Assembly: GCA_030062745.1 (NCBI GenBank) | Contig: CP099851.1 | Location: forward strand, 6,635,661 to 6,699,660 | Source: Capitulum mitella | Taxonomy: Eukaryota > Arthropoda > Thecostraca > Pollicipedomorpha > Pollicipedidae | DNA: 64,000 nt | Direction: 5' to 3' | Part shown: piece after piece, positions 21,705-33,595 of the stretch | Numbering within the stretch: position 1 is the first letter of the stretch | How the letters are laid out: each line of letters begins with the position of its first letter | Notes under the pieces: model-generated | Seen by the model: only the letters and a program-made list of their open reading frames with translations | Databases searched by the model: none | What the model was told of the DNA's origin: nothing | Program-made: the position numbers and the translations under genes

Positions 21705-22557
21705 CCGTGTCGAATACCGACAAACGACGGCGTGGCGGGTACATTATTTCTCGCAACTGATTTCTAATAGCCGGCGTTTTTCTTTACGTTACCTTCGCGA
21801 CAAATGCCGCTTTATTGGAGTACAAAATACGCGTTCATGTCTCTCGGTGTATCCATTACACGTGTTTGTTTCTTTTGCAAATCCATCCTAAAGGCAACGC
21901 ACAATTTTTTTGTACAAAAATTTACCAATGGCTGTGTTTTGTTCCAAATGCCTAAGACACAATGCTATGACTTTAACGAAAGTCTCTTAAAAACTGTACT
22001 TTTTTGATGCGATGAAATGAACAAGTAGAAAATACAAAAGACGAACTATGTAGCATGTATTGCACACGTGAAGCAATAGTAGCGCATTGATTGACATACA
22101 AAAGACTGCAATGAAGAGACAATCACAGGCGCTTCTCTTTCGCACCAGATGGAACAAACATAAACGAAAACGTATCGGCCTTACCAAAAACAAAAAAAAA
22201 AGACAGAAAAACTTTAGAAAATATCACGGGTTTTCATTCCTTGCCTACCGAAAAAGTAGATTTCGCCTTCGAAACCTGCCAATGCGATTACTGGAGGCCC
22301 CCGCGCGGTTGGGAGCGATTCTCCTGAAAGCCCTTCTGGAGGCATTCGCCAGGCAACTGGCCTGGCTACGCACGACACAGAAGCTCGGACCAGCAGGCCC
22401 GAGTCCGACACCCCGGGCACCACCTCCCTCCGCGGCCGCGTGCCGGCCAGTCAGTCGGCGGCTGCGGCCACTGACGGGCGCCGGTGACCGTCTCCGCGCC
22501 TGCCCCGAGACGGTGGCCGAGCAGCACGCGTGTCCGGTTTTCGCTCGACCCCCGCTG
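21705..22557. other. Region between convergent gene ends
   Basis: The tails of the plus-strand lectin gene and the minus-strand gene ending at 22,558 converge here. AT-rich DNA, presumably both 3' untranslated regions. I see no plus-strand AATAAA close to the lectin stop. A minus-strand AATAAA-type signal could be read at about 21,808. Confidence 0.4.
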
Positions 22558-22886
22558 TCAGGTCGCGGTGAACGTCCGCAGGGCGTCGCGCCACAGCCCG
22601 GCCTGTTCCGGGCCGGCCGGCAGGTCCTCCGTCACCGCGCTCCTCACCAGGTCCAGCAGGCTCTCCGGCGAGACCAGCGCGCTCGCCGGCGACACGCACC
22701 CGGCGGACGCCTGCGGGCGCACTTCGTATGACTGGCGGTCGACGAAGTCGTCCTCCGAGTCGAACTCGACGTCGTCCATCGGCACGTTGTTCGTGACGAC
22801 GTCGACTGCGGGCGAGGCCGCGCTGGACGGCGCCAGTCCGGAGGCCTTCGTCTGTGGTCTGGTCTGCCTGTGCTGCTCGCGCTGTC
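22558..22886 (-). CDS. Last coding exon of an unrecognised minus-strand gene
   Basis: The exon begins after a GTTTCAG acceptor (intron side from 22,887) and runs 329 nt to a TGA at 22,558-22,560, entered in phase 1. It encodes about 109 residues. First comes a Gln/Arg/Thr-rich stretch (QREQHRQTRPQTKAS), then a small-residue linker, then an acidic segment PMDDVEFDSEDDFVDR. It ends with a likely helix, SPESLLDLVRSAVTEDL, and the C-terminus WRDALRTFTAT. Codon use is GC-rich and the peptide is not low-complexity. I do not recognise the family. Likely upstream exons lie at higher coordinates. Confidence 0.55.
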
Positions 22887-23959
22887 CTGAAACGGAACGT
22901 AAAGCTCAGCAGCTGTGTCATGCTCAACGCCTGTGGAATGTGTTGCTTTAGTTATGCATGAGACGTGGCAGTTTGGCACGACTGCTCTTGTTAACTCGGA
23001 TAGCCAGAACACCTGCGCCTGTTTTGTCACGGCGCGCAGACTTCCACCGTGCTATCCGCAACCACTTACGAAGCACTGCCAAGACAAAAAGACACAAATG
23101 GCAAAGACACTTGTGATTTAACGTAAATTTCCAAGGCAATGGAGGAAGGGCACAATGACCAGATATAATGTGCAATACGATTCAATATATAGGAACCACA
23201 GCACCAGAAATAAATAAGCCAAGGAAGAAGACTACGTTCTGTTGTGCACGACTAACGCCTTCGGGTAACCATAGCACAGTTTATTTTGGTTACCCAAGAC
23301 AAACTGCATTATAATATATCTGTGAATCTTACAAAACGGACTGAATCGCGAATGGAGTAAACAATCAGCTAACTGTACAGTAGTATCTTGTAAAGACGTA
23401 CTTTTTATAGTCTGTTGCGTACTAAAATGCATAATGATCACCAGATTCCTGCGACGAATTCAATGTTGGGGCCATTTTGTACTGAATCCTTCATAGAACA
23501 AGTGCGTAAGGTCGGCTAGCCCAACAGAAATCTGGATGTCTCAAGGTTACCGGTTATCCCCAAACCTGGCTGACTAGGTGCGCCATTCTATGCTTCATGA
23601 CTGTATACTGCCCTGGGATGGAAAACACACAAATGCCAACTTACATGAGGTACCAGAGGCAAAGCTTCAGGTAATCATGGAGACCTTTAGCTTTGAAAAC
23701 GTGCATCTCCGTTCTCCTCCTCTTGACCATTCATTCTGCTTCTATTGTAGTCCATGAAGAACCCAGTCCAAAATAGACCCAACGCGGGATCACAGTACAT
23801 GACTGTTCAAAACCCAAGCTCAGCCGAGCTTATGATTTATCCCCAAGATAAGTCAATGTGTATGAGATATCCGCATTTCAACTTTCTCGACACACCATAA
23901 TCCATTGCTTAGCAATTTGGTACCATTTGCATCTACTTGTTTTGGAGTCCCTTCGCGCG

Positions 23960-23996
<37 letters not shown>

Positions 23997-24260
23997 CAAG
24001 AAAGAACGTTGGCTGTTGGAACACTGTTAGCTGATGACCAGTACCCATGGTTACTGGTCAGGCAAACAGCGTAGCAACTTATTATCTATCCGACTTTAAC
24101 GACAAATCAAATTCAACTTCCGAGCGGCCAACAACGTCCCCACACAGCTCCGCCGACCGTTCGCATCCATATCCGACCTGCGGCGAGGTAGAGCACCTGC
24201 CGCCGACGGGCATAGCTGGAGGGGGCTTCCCCGACCTCCCAACCGGGCCCAGCTGACCAC
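22887..24260 (-). other. Probable intron of the minus-strand gene
   Basis: AT-rich DNA without a recognised feature except the CA microsatellite at 23,962. Confidence 0.35.
23962..23995. repeat. CA microsatellite
   Basis: Uninterrupted CA dinucleotide run of 34 bp. Confidence 0.95.
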
Positions 24261-24377
24261 CAGGGCGTGCCTGCAGATGGTGGTCAGCAGGTTCTTCTGG
24301 CAGGAGCAGACGCCCACGCTGACGTCCACAGTGCAGGGCCCGGCGCCGTCCGGCCAGGCCTGTTCTGTGTACCAGTC
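24261..24377 (-). CDS. Possible Cys-containing exon, minus strand
   Basis: Read on the minus strand after an ACACACCAG acceptor, 39 codons give DWYTEQAWPDGAGPCTVDV, then SVGVCSCQKNLLTTICRHAL. Cys spacing and residue balance look like an extracellular domain. The donor is uncertain: GTGGTC at 24,260 is weak, and a later GTCGGG would match the phase of the exon at 22,886. It may belong to the same gene. No family recognised. Confidence 0.35.
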
Positions 24378-24454
24378 CTGGTGTGTCTGTGGTGCGGGCC
24401 ACACACGTCCACTATGCATACTAGCCACTTATTTAGTAGGTACGAATGTGTCTT

Positions 24455-25010
24455 GCACGTGGGTCATTCCAGGTGAGATCGACCAGGGGGTAGCACACCA
24501 TAGTCTCAAACTGTACTGAAATTTTGTCTGGGGCTAATCTGTGGCTGGGATGCCAGATTTCCGATTCTCAGCTTCGTCTGACGAGAGGTTTTTGCGTTAG
24601 AGCAGTTTCAGATTTTGAAATTTAGTGATTTTTGGCCAAACTCTTGGTGCGATAATGTCTATTATTTCAGTAACCGCTGACCACATTTTTTAAAAAAACT
24701 GGGTATCGTTGTACTGAGAAGAAAATGTTGGAAGGTTCTGCTATTCGCATTCTCTAAAATTTCTGTTGGTTCTTGTTTGACCGTGAAACCTATTTTCAAA
24801 GTCAAATTTTGCAGATGTGACAGTGATTCCGACTGAAACTGTGAATAGATAAAATGTTCTTCAAATGGTTTTGATTCGTTTTAAATCGAGAAAAGTTCTC
24901 CATTTTTAGGTTTAACTTTCTACCTACACGTATAATTTATGGCATATTGGGTGAAAATATTCTCGTTGGACATTTCCTCGTCCGCTACCAGCGAATAAGC
25001 CGTATAAACA
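24455..25010 (+). repeat. Interspersed repeat F5, plus copy
   Basis: This segment matches the reverse complement of about 26,960-27,500, with shared landmarks TAATCTGTGGCTGGGAT, ACTGGGTATCGT and CAGTGATTCCGA in the same order. Substitutions are frequent, so both copies are old. No TTAA tips or coding capacity found. Confidence 0.7.
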
Positions 25011-25250
25011 TTACAGGTATAAGTGGTTTATGGTATGCAGTCACAAGTTGCTGTTATGAGCAAACATTGAACAGAAATGCAGGCACAAGAAACACTCGGT
25101 GTCATTCACGACGGAATCGACCACAAACTTGAAAAAAATCCAAGGTTTCAGTAGATGCTGTCGCAGTCTGGGCAGTGGGCAGGCAGTGCGGCGAGCTGGC
25201 TTAGGCGGCTTAGGCGCGAAACTGGACAAAAAAGTACCGAAATGGGAGTA
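25011..25250. other. AT-rich spacer
   Basis: Nothing recognised. Confidence 0.3.
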
Positions 25251-25282
25251 GTTGTTGTTGATGATGATGACGATGATGACGG

Positions 25283-25324
<42 letters not shown>

Positions 25325-25390
25325 GGAGGAGGAGGAGGAGGAGGAGGAGGAGGAGGAGGAGGAGAAGGAGGATGAGGAGGAGGAGGATTA
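25251..25390. repeat. GTT/GAT/GAG trinucleotide microsatellite
   Basis: A compound array of GTT, then GAT/GAC, then GAG units. Its plus-strand frame reads as a run of Asp then Glu, but without any flanking protein or splice support, so I treat it as a simple repeat. Confidence 0.92.
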
Positions 25391-26959
25391 TTATGATTAT
25401 TATGTAACCTTTTATTATTTGATATGTATAACTTTGTTGTTATTATGTATCATAATATAATATATATCATGCTATTGATATATGCTTTTATTACTATACA
25501 ACATTAACAAAAACAAAGATATCGAACTCTGTTTTGATACTTGACCTCATCCCGCCAATGGTCTTAAAACATTTATCTTGGAATTTCTCGAAAAGGCTAT
25601 GCAATAACCTGAGGTCAAGGAAAGGTTTAGTCGGTTTCAGCAAATTTTAATTTCTGCATTTTTTCCCTTGAAAAAATGCATTTTGGGAGTACAGAGTTAC
25701 ACCACAGCATCATAAGCATAACTGACAAAGATGGTCGACCGCAGTCGATGCAGAGGAGGTCAGGCCGAGGCCAAAGTTATTTTCCGTTTTTATCTCGCTT
25801 CTGAGGTAAATGCAAGCATTGTAGGGCAACATTTTACCTAGTTTTATGCCATGAATTGCCTTTTTTACCCCAAACAGCCCTAATATGTACCACTTATTGC
25901 ACCCTAGGGGATCAAGCTCACTTGAATTCATTAAAGGTTTCAAGAATCTACGTGGGCCTGAAACGTTAGGTTGAGAAGTTGAAAAGGCACATAAAATGTT
26001 TTTTATTTAATACTTTGACATATTTTGGCATATAAATGTACGAATTACGAGGTGATAGTGTGCGCTCTAAGCCCCACCCATTAGAAAGGATATTCATCAA
26101 ATACAGTGTCGTTTTGTCTTCTTGCAAATTATGTTTATAATTACACTTTATGGAAACAAAGAAGACAGTATGCTGTTTATCTCCTCCTCTGCTAGAACAG
26201 CTGGGCTGGCAGGGTGAGACAGCAGGCAGGTTTCGCCTGCTGCTGCATGGCGCAAGCGGAAGAACGCGTTGTAAAACCACAAGCTATTTTTTGCAAATGA
26301 TAATGGGATCATTTTACCATAACTGACTTGTTTTGGATGACACTAGCTCTGCCTTTTCGGCATTTTTTTCCTCTGGCTACAGTTCGCGAGTTGGGAAGGG
26401 GAAGCGTGTTCAGAGCCCTCTGGTACGGAAAGGTGGATCTGAATACTGATACTGAGCGGGTTAAAAGAAGCACAAAATCTTTCCAACCGGCCAAATCGAA
26501 AGTCTTTACAAATCTTGCACCTGAAAGCAGAGGTCCTCAAAAGAAACTGTGGGATATGATCAGGTGCACGCATTTAGCTGACTGCATCTTCGGTACAGTC
26601 CGTCGAGGTGTCACGTCATTAAAATCTGGTGTGTGTCATTCCGTTCGTCCGTCGAGTCCACGTCGGTCGAGTCCGGGACGGATTACTGTTCGTGTAAACT
26701 GCCTTCAGAAAGCTAAAAAAAAGCTAAAGAATTTTAACACTTTGCCGCCCCCCCCCCCCCGCACGATGCACTTCTCTGTGGCGTGTAGTGTGGGCCAGGG
26801 CCATGCGGTTCGGCCATCTATCGTGGAGAAAAAGATAACTACGTCTTCGCAGCGGGCGACAGATGGCAATAAACATAGTGGGATTACGAACTTTGTAGAA
26901 TATACCTAAAACAATGACCTGGGGTGTTTAGAACTGCTTTTGCCGGCCGCCACACTACT
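25391..26959. other. AT-rich intergenic or intronic stretch
   Basis: No exon supported. A C-run lies near 26,749. Nothing further recognised. Confidence 0.3.
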
Positions 26960-27500
26960 TTTTGCTGGTGCAGACTGGAAATTACCGACAAGGACGTTGT
27001 CGGTGAAATTATGGCGGATTTTAGGTGCGATTTGTAACATACATAACTAAAATGAACTTCTCTTGATTTAAAACGACCGAAAATTGCACGGGACATTTCG
27101 CCTGTCAAAGATTTCAATCGGAATCACTGACCACAACCTCAAAATCTGACCTTGAGAATAGGCCTCAAGGTCAAATAAAACGCAAAAGATATTTTGGAAG
27201 GTGCAAATAACAAAAAGAGGCAGCATTTCGTCCTCATTACGATACCCAGTTTTTGAAAATGTGACCATTAGTCACTGAAATATCGCACATTATTTCATCA
27301 AGGGTTTGACCAAAAATCGTCATATCTCAAAATTTCAAATTGCCCTAGCACAAAACCTGTTTGCCTGACCAAGCTAAGAAGTGAAAATATGAAATCCCAG
27401 CCACAGATTACCCACCGTACTAAATTTCATTAGAGTTTTAGACTACGGCGTGTTAATTTTGATAGGTGCCTAGTCGATTTGTCCTGGAACGCCCCCGTGC
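26960..27500 (-). repeat. Interspersed repeat F5, minus copy
   Basis: Inverted counterpart of 24,455-25,010, sharing ATTCCAGG/GTTCCAGG and ATCGAC near the outer edge and ACTGGGTATCGT inside. The two copies face each other about 2 kb apart. Confidence 0.7.
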
Positions 27501-28339
27501 GATAAAGTGGAATCCCGACCAAAAAGAGCCATTGCAAAAAACATGCTACAGAAACCACTGCAGTAGCATAGATGGGTAGCAAGACCTTATTTTTTTTTTG
27601 TTTTTGAACGCAGAGACGGTTGAAATTACAGGGTCCTTTGACTGGCTTCTGGTGAGCCATCACTATGGCTAGCTAGTAAAATAAAACCTGAGGTTCTGAA
27701 AGTGAAAAGAATAAGCACCATTATGCTTGCTGTGTGAGGCATATCACAGGCGCGTTTAGCATGAATACATCTATTTCGTAAGTTTCCACTAGATCCGTGA
27801 AAACGTATGTTTGTGTAATATATTGGAAACTTCATATACGCCATATTGCCAAACTCCTAGAGCATATAGAACGGACGCAACGCAACAGACGCCTCATACA
27901 CAAAACAAAACTCTACAGCGCTTCGGAAATGAAAAGAACATACATAATGCAAAGAAGTATACTGCAAGAAACAGTCAATGGATCCGCCCATGCATATACC
28001 CATGGCCGTAATGAGTTGGAAAGAAATGCATAATGCATAACAATAAAAGTAATGCAACTGAGAAGCGTTACCGATTGAAACAAATCTTACTGGCGATTCG
28101 GCGAAAATGCGACTATGGTATTATTATGACATGATGGTCGAAACCTCTTCTACTACCATCGCCGTAAGCGAGAGCTCCGCTCCAAGAACAAAAAAAAACA
28201 TGTCGGAGCAGCAGCAGCAAATGCTCCCCCACCAAAAAAAAAACGAACACCAAATGCTGAGTCGGTGCCAGTTATGGGCCGTTATTAATAATTTCACCTT
28301 CAACTAATTTACTGATTTACTAAACTAATCAAGCACTCA
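27501..28339. other. AT-rich stretch
   Basis: No gene or element recognised; several A-runs. Confidence 0.3.
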
Positions 28340-29566
28340 TTAACCCGCGCACGACCGTCGGTCCGTTTGCAACATGGGTGACTGGGGGGGAGGCAGTTGG
28401 CCGCCCCCCTCAAACTCACAAACGGTTGGTCGCGCGATAAAAATAAGCACACCGTTAAAAAGCTTGTGACCAGTAGAGCTCGCAACTGGTCTTATTTTTA
28501 GTTTTAGATAATATGTAAGACTTACGCCCTATATAAATATATATGTTTTCTCATAGCCGGCTCCATGAGACCGAGAAATGGCCTGAATCTCAAGGGCTGT
28601 GACTAAAAACGCCTAGGTCAAGGCACCAGCGCACAAGTAAAGGTCCGTGGATGCCGATACACGCCTAATTTCCCAGATTTGTTCAATATATGCGCCGAAA
28701 CGTTGAGTTAAAGACACGGCATTTCTTGCGGCAGCTGTAGGCGTGCGCTGCTGCCGTATACACTAACAAGTTAACGAGAACTAATTTTAGCTTTCCTTTA
28801 TTTCCGCGAAAAAGACGATCTATGTATATTTTATTGATCTTAATGGTTCTTGTGATGGTTTTTCATGCTTAAATTTAGAAAAAATTAATTAGTTACCAAT
28901 GTACAGAATTGGCGGAGCTTTATTCGCGAGAGCCTGTTTATTTCCAAAATATGCTACTTTTTCAAACTTGTTGAGGTTCCTGGTATTACTTACGCCTGTG
29001 CAAGCTAGTTCTGCCAGTTTTTACTCATTCTCAGTAATTCATCGATAATTTTGACGGTGGTACATTTTGGCTCACTAGTTATTTGTGGCCTGACCTCAGG
29101 TCAATGGCTGGAAGTCATTGATATTTTGTCCAATGACGGTAACTAGATGTCTGCTTGACTCCACACTAAAAATGTTATGAAATATTCCGTCAATTTCCAA
29201 AAAAACGACGAGATGTGTTAAAAATGGGCTTGACCTTAGGTCAATGACTTAGAAAATTCCGAAAAATCTGAGATAGCAGATTTGTTGCATCTATCACGTT
29301 CACTAATCCCTGAAAGCATTATTGAGATATCTTGTTTTGCGAAAAAGTTATAGAGCGCTAAACTTTTTTGGACATAGGTCCGTTTGACCTGACCTAGGTC
29401 AGGCACCTGACCTGACCTGAGGTCAAAATTTTGACAGGAGATGTAAAATTGATGAAGCAAAAGGTACACGAAGTTTCTGTGTGACTCTGTGTTTGTTGGT
29501 TCTTTCGCAATCTCAGAAAAACCTCAGGGGGGGTAGTCAACTGCCCCTCAGTCGGGGAGGGGTTAA
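28340..29566 (+). mobile_element. TTAA-type non-autonomous element, family F2 (copy 1)
   Basis: Starts TTAACCCGCGCACGACCG and ends GGGGAGGGGTTAA, 1,227 bp. An inverted second copy lies at 44,340-45,555 and shares the interior. Near both tips a G-run, a short palindrome and a C-run occur: around 28,385 (GGGAGGCAGTTGGCCGCCCCC) and 29,526 (TAGTCAACTG between G and C runs). A dense cluster of AGGTCA/TGACCT half-sites lies at 29,384-29,424. No transposase. It is piggyBac-like by its TTAA target and CCC tips. Confidence 0.75.
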
Positions 29567-29725
29567 AAAGCAATCCTCCCGAAAGTAATTTGACTAATTC
29601 CCAAAGACATTTCAACGAAACAGCACTTACACCACAACCGCCACAAATCTTCGTACATCTGTCACAACGTTTGTCAGAAACAGAGGGTTATCGTGGGCTT
29701 ATCCCTGGCCCGCGCCAATCGTCAC
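29567..29725. other. Short spacer
   Basis: Nothing recognised. Confidence 0.3.
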
Positions 29726-29888
29726 TTGGCAGGGGATGTCGCGCTCCGTGCGGACGGCGCCCGTCGGCTGCCGTCGCCGGGGCAGCGGCCGCCTTCGCCG
29801 GGCCGGCGCCGTCAGTTCGCGCTCGTAGAAGCCGCCGATACGCGAGGTCACCACATCGCGCAGCCGCACGGTGTCGAGCCCGAGCGAC
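29726..29888 (-). CDS. Probable exon of an unrecognised minus-strand gene
   Basis: After a GACACTGCCAG acceptor, the minus strand encodes SLGLDTVRLRDVVTSRIGG, FYERELTAPA, an Arg/Pro-rich stretch, and VRTERDIPCQ before a weak GTGACG donor. The first half looks like folded protein; the second half is basic and less constrained. It may share a gene with the exons at 30.2-30.5, 24.3 and 22.6 kb. Function unknown. Confidence 0.4.
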
Positions 29889-30221
29889 CTGGCAGTGTCA
29901 CGCATGAGTCAGGCGGTCGTGCGTGAAGCATGAGACAAGCGGTCAGCGGTCATAATCGGTCACAAGAGGTCACCGAACGGGAAACGCGGTCATTAGCGCC
30001 GAATGACCTCAAAGTCGGTGCACCCATAAGCCCCAATAATCAATCGAGAAAAGTGGTCATACGTCGTAATATTTCCTGAGCAGTCTTCCCGGCACTGTCC
30101 GTCCAGGACCATAAGTGGCCTGTATCAGAATACTAACGGCCGGGCCACAACAAATCGTCAGGACAAACCACACAGCAGTCGACGCAGTCATAACACAAGT
30201 CAAACCACACAGCAGTCATAC
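29889..30221 (-). other. Probable intron between two minus-strand exons
   Basis: About 330 bp with repeated GGTCA-containing phrases (GCGGTCA, CGGTCACAAGAGGTCA) near 29,930-30,000. No other feature. Confidence 0.3.
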
Positions 30222-30464
30222 CGTCCGAGCTCGTCGTCCCTGAGTGTCTGCAGACCCTCCTCACCGCGCGGTCCGCGTGTTTCCGTCGACAGGACGATCC
30301 GCTCCCAGACAAGGCGCCCACTCTGTGCCGTGCTCAGCCAGCTGGTGCAGGCACTGTACAAGCGCGGGGTACCGCGCTCGCCAGGCGTCCGCCGGACGGG
30401 TCATCTCGGCGGTCAGGGCCGACTCGTTCCCGGCACAGACCAGCGTCTGAGTGGCCTTCAGCAG
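30222..30464 (-). CDS. Probable exon of an unrecognised minus-strand gene, with a frame slip
   Basis: Starting after CCGTCTGCAG, the minus strand reads LLKATQTLVCAGNESALTAE, MTRPADAWRARYPALVQCLH and QLAEHGTEW. Near 30,300-30,330 the protein-like reading moves by one base to LVWERIVLSTETRGPRGEEG then LQTLRDDELG, which ends at a good GTATGA donor (30,221). Both halves look like one soluble helical protein. So either there is an indel (assembly error or inactivation), or one half is chance. I do not recognise the family. Confidence 0.4.
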
Positions 30465-30499
30465 CTGCAGACGGTGCTGCGTGCGGACGGGTGTCACAT

Positions 30500-31886
30500 G
30501 AGGTACGACAGGTACCTCAACTGGTAACCCCAGCGCAGGTCAGCAACTGTGCGGCCTTCGATACTTGCAGACGGTGCTATGGGAAAATAAGTGGCATGTG
30601 GAAAATGAACTTCCACTGTGTCTTTACCGTGACCACGTACGTTGAAACATCGAAGCATTCTCAGTATGATATCAAATACGTTAGACGTCATTCAAGAATG
30701 CAGAATGAAACCCGGCTGCATTCAGCTTGTCACTAGAATGTCCATTGACAAATACGCTAAATGAAATCAAGAGATGACCTCTGTGCATGAACCGCTGGTT
30801 TAAATCGAGAGCAAGGATATCATACAGGCGCAAAACAACTTCACAGTATCGAAACCGTAAAATTGTGAACTGCTTCTGCAGTCATTAAAACCACTGGTTT
30901 GATGTGTAGACTGTCATGTTATGAAATGTCGGCCAGGCCGGTGGAACATTCCTTTTACAATCTCCTTCTGGCATTTATGCACCACTAAATCGCTGAGTGG
31001 TAGTCGGCAAGAGCAAAATGAAAAAAAAACAAATTTGGTAACATTTAAATACTCATGATGCATTACTCTGTACTCCAAAAACACCCTTTCCCGTGCAAAG
31101 TGTTAAATGCAGTCAGTGTTGTTTTTGCATACTGCTGGTACATTTTGTTGAATTCTTTGGCTCTGGCTTCAGCTGGTGGACCAATATAGCCTTCTACTCA
31201 TCCACCTTCCAGCATCTGCAATAAAATATACAACACATCCTCTCAGTGACTATCACTCACTACACAATTAATAACAGCACGCCATAAAATAGAGTACAAA
31301 ACAAGGTAGCATAAAGTTGGCCTGATGACTGATATGTCTTCATAAATATCTCAGAGCAGTGGTTACGCACTGTTATTTCGAAATCACTTTTAGCAAACAC
31401 TCTGCAAATGTGTGCTTTTCATAGAACCTCAGGCAATCTAAAAAAGAAAACAGACCTTCATATATAACAATGGATTAGGCCTTCATTTTTCTTTTACCTC
31501 CTGAATGTTTTCAAACAGTTCCACAGCATTTTAAAGATTTTTTATTTGTAAACCCAACATGAACATCATGGATACAACATAAGCTGGTCATATTGGATAG
31601 GAATCCATGTTAAGCAGAACTTGTCATACATACCCTACCACTGCTGTTCCAAATATTCCGGCCAAAAACCGATGATTTTGTTCCATATGCTGAGCCAGTT
31701 GGTGCCAGAGGGTTTTGTCCCATATGAAAATGTATGAAATGGCCAATGGAAGCATTAAGCCTAACAAGTATTTGCCATTTGCCAATATCTAACATTACAT
31801 GGTGGACAGGGCAGTAAAACCAAAAAACATTTCCGTATCTGGTGTGGCAGAGCACATTTGAGCATGATGAAAACTTATGACGATAC
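30500..31886. other. AT-rich stretch flanking the hAT element
   Basis: No exon or repeat recognised. Confidence 0.3.
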
Positions 31887-32622
31887 CACCTTAGCATAGG
31901 TGGGCACTGGTCCGTTACTCCGTTACTCCGTTACTAACGAAGTTACTTTTTTGAGTAACGGAGTAACGGACCCGTTACTTTTATTTTACTGTAACGGACT
32001 GAGTAACGGAAGTTACTTTTGTGGTCCGTTACTCCGTTACTTTTTGGTCCGTTACTCCGTTACTCCGTTACTCCGTTACTTTTTAAACTCCTGACAGACA
32101 CCGCCCGGCTTTATTTGCATCGGCACACCCATTGGCTACTTGAATAGCCAACACCCAATAGCGTGCGGCGATACAAGCGCGGCTGGGCGCGCACTCAGCT
32201 GACAATCGCGGAGTAGACTTGTTGACAATATTCGTCAGCTGATAAACGTTGACGGCAAGCTGGCGGCAATGGTTCAGTATAAAGGCCAGTTGACTTTGGT
32301 CTCTTTTGGGACAAAAGTATTGAATTATGCGTAAGTTTGATATGACTTAAAATGATAAATTAACCGGTCGTCATTTTTCAGGCTAAAAGATATCAAAGTT
32401 ATTGTCATTTATACTGGAACAGCCAGCTGACGGCAGTTTTCAATGTTGTCTCAAATTAGTCACGGATTGCTTACCACCGCCACACGGTTCCCCGCCAAGA
32501 TCACTCAAGGCTATTGAGGACATGATTACTGCCGCCATGGCCTTGGATCTGTGATGTCCATGGGGTGATGGAGTGGTGATTGATTCTTGACTGGCCTGAA
32601 ATTTTAACTACCTGACACTAAA

Positions 32623-32898
32623 ATGTCCCATCAAGGCGTCTTTACGCCGCCACTGGAGGTCGAAAACCTTGACTCCAAGTCCGACAGCTCCTCAGCTTCG
32701 GAGGCAGAGGACGAGCCCGGTCTGGGTCACCCATGGCCACATCTAGAAACGTGCTTTGAGTTTAAGGAGGAGGGGAAAAACGTCATTTTTACGTATGTCC
32801 TGTGCCGACCGAAAGAGGTTATAATCAAGGGTCACAAGAGTAGCCTTTCAAACCTAAAGGCACATATCAAGAGGAAGCATTATTTACGGTATTTCCAG
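32623..32898 (+). CDS. hAT transposase N-terminal exon with degenerate BED zinc finger
   Basis: Starts MSHQGVFTPPLEVENLDSKS and continues into an acidic Ser-rich stretch. The finger region follows: WPHLETCFEFKEEGKNVIF, TYVLCRPKEV, and LSNLKAHIKRKH. The aromatic residues, one Cys and both final His of a BED finger are present. The second Cys of the expected C-x2-C is Lys (CRPK), so zinc binding is probably lost. The exon ends at TTTCCAG/GTGAGA. BED fingers bind transposon ends in hAT transposases. The rest of the protein is not found downstream, so this copy is not autonomous. Confidence 0.65.
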
Positions 32899-33020
32899 GT
32901 GAGAACAGAATGTGCACAATAAGTTGTGAATAGTGAAGCATAATTATGAAGCTTGTCGACTATTGCTTGGACTTTTTGCCTTAACCATATTCTCTGCAGG
33001 CAGTGAGATTCACATTACCC

Positions 33021-33595
33021 TGGGGGGGGGGGCAGATCTGCGGTAATCTACCTTTCGGCCGACGCTTACGCGTAATTTTTGGAGACGCGGAAGTGGCAAC
33101 ACAAGTCGTGTGAACAATTTAGCCCATTCAGGTATTTTTCGAAGCACTGGCCCCTACTTGATGTGTGAACTGACTTGGTTAGGTAACTCTTGAATTTTGA
33201 TTCAGTTGACACATGTTTGCCTTCAGCCGATACGAGCTAACCAAACCAAAAAACAGGCAAATTGAACCTAACAAAAAATTAGTTTTACATGCCCATCTGG
33301 GGCAATCCCTGCAACCATACAGTAGGTTTTAGGTTAGGTTAGGTCAAATCATTTTTAACTTGGAGGACAGGCTACATTGTCCATGCGATTCGAGTCACCA
33401 CTCCTGCGTTCCCGAAAAAAATATCAACTGGCCGAAACACCTTTCGGCTGACACATTATCTTTTGTAGACGCAGAAGTGAGGACCCAAACTCAAACATGA
33501 TATGAGCCGTTGCCACTTTTGCACCTTCGAAAAATATGCATTGGCCGAAAGGTGAAGATTACCAATTCTGCCCCCTCCCCTCCCCTCCCCGCTCT
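33021..33595. mobile_element. Inverted-repeat MITE nested in the hAT element
   Basis: The left arm reads GGGGCAGATCTGCGGTAATC then CTTTCGGCC. The right arm, inverted, reads GGGGCAGAATTGGTAATC then CACCTTTCGGCC. These give imperfect 30-bp tips outside about 500 bp. The outermost bases are long G- and C-runs, so exact limits are uncertain. A (TTAGG)3 stretch inside, near 33,330, looks like chance. Confidence 0.55.

Noticed and set aside
25155-25460. Asp/Glu-run protein
   Set aside because: Simple GAT/GAG microsatellite without flanking protein or splice signals.
33305-33345. Interstitial (TTAGG)3, the arthropod telomere unit
   Set aside because: Only three units inside an element; easily chance.
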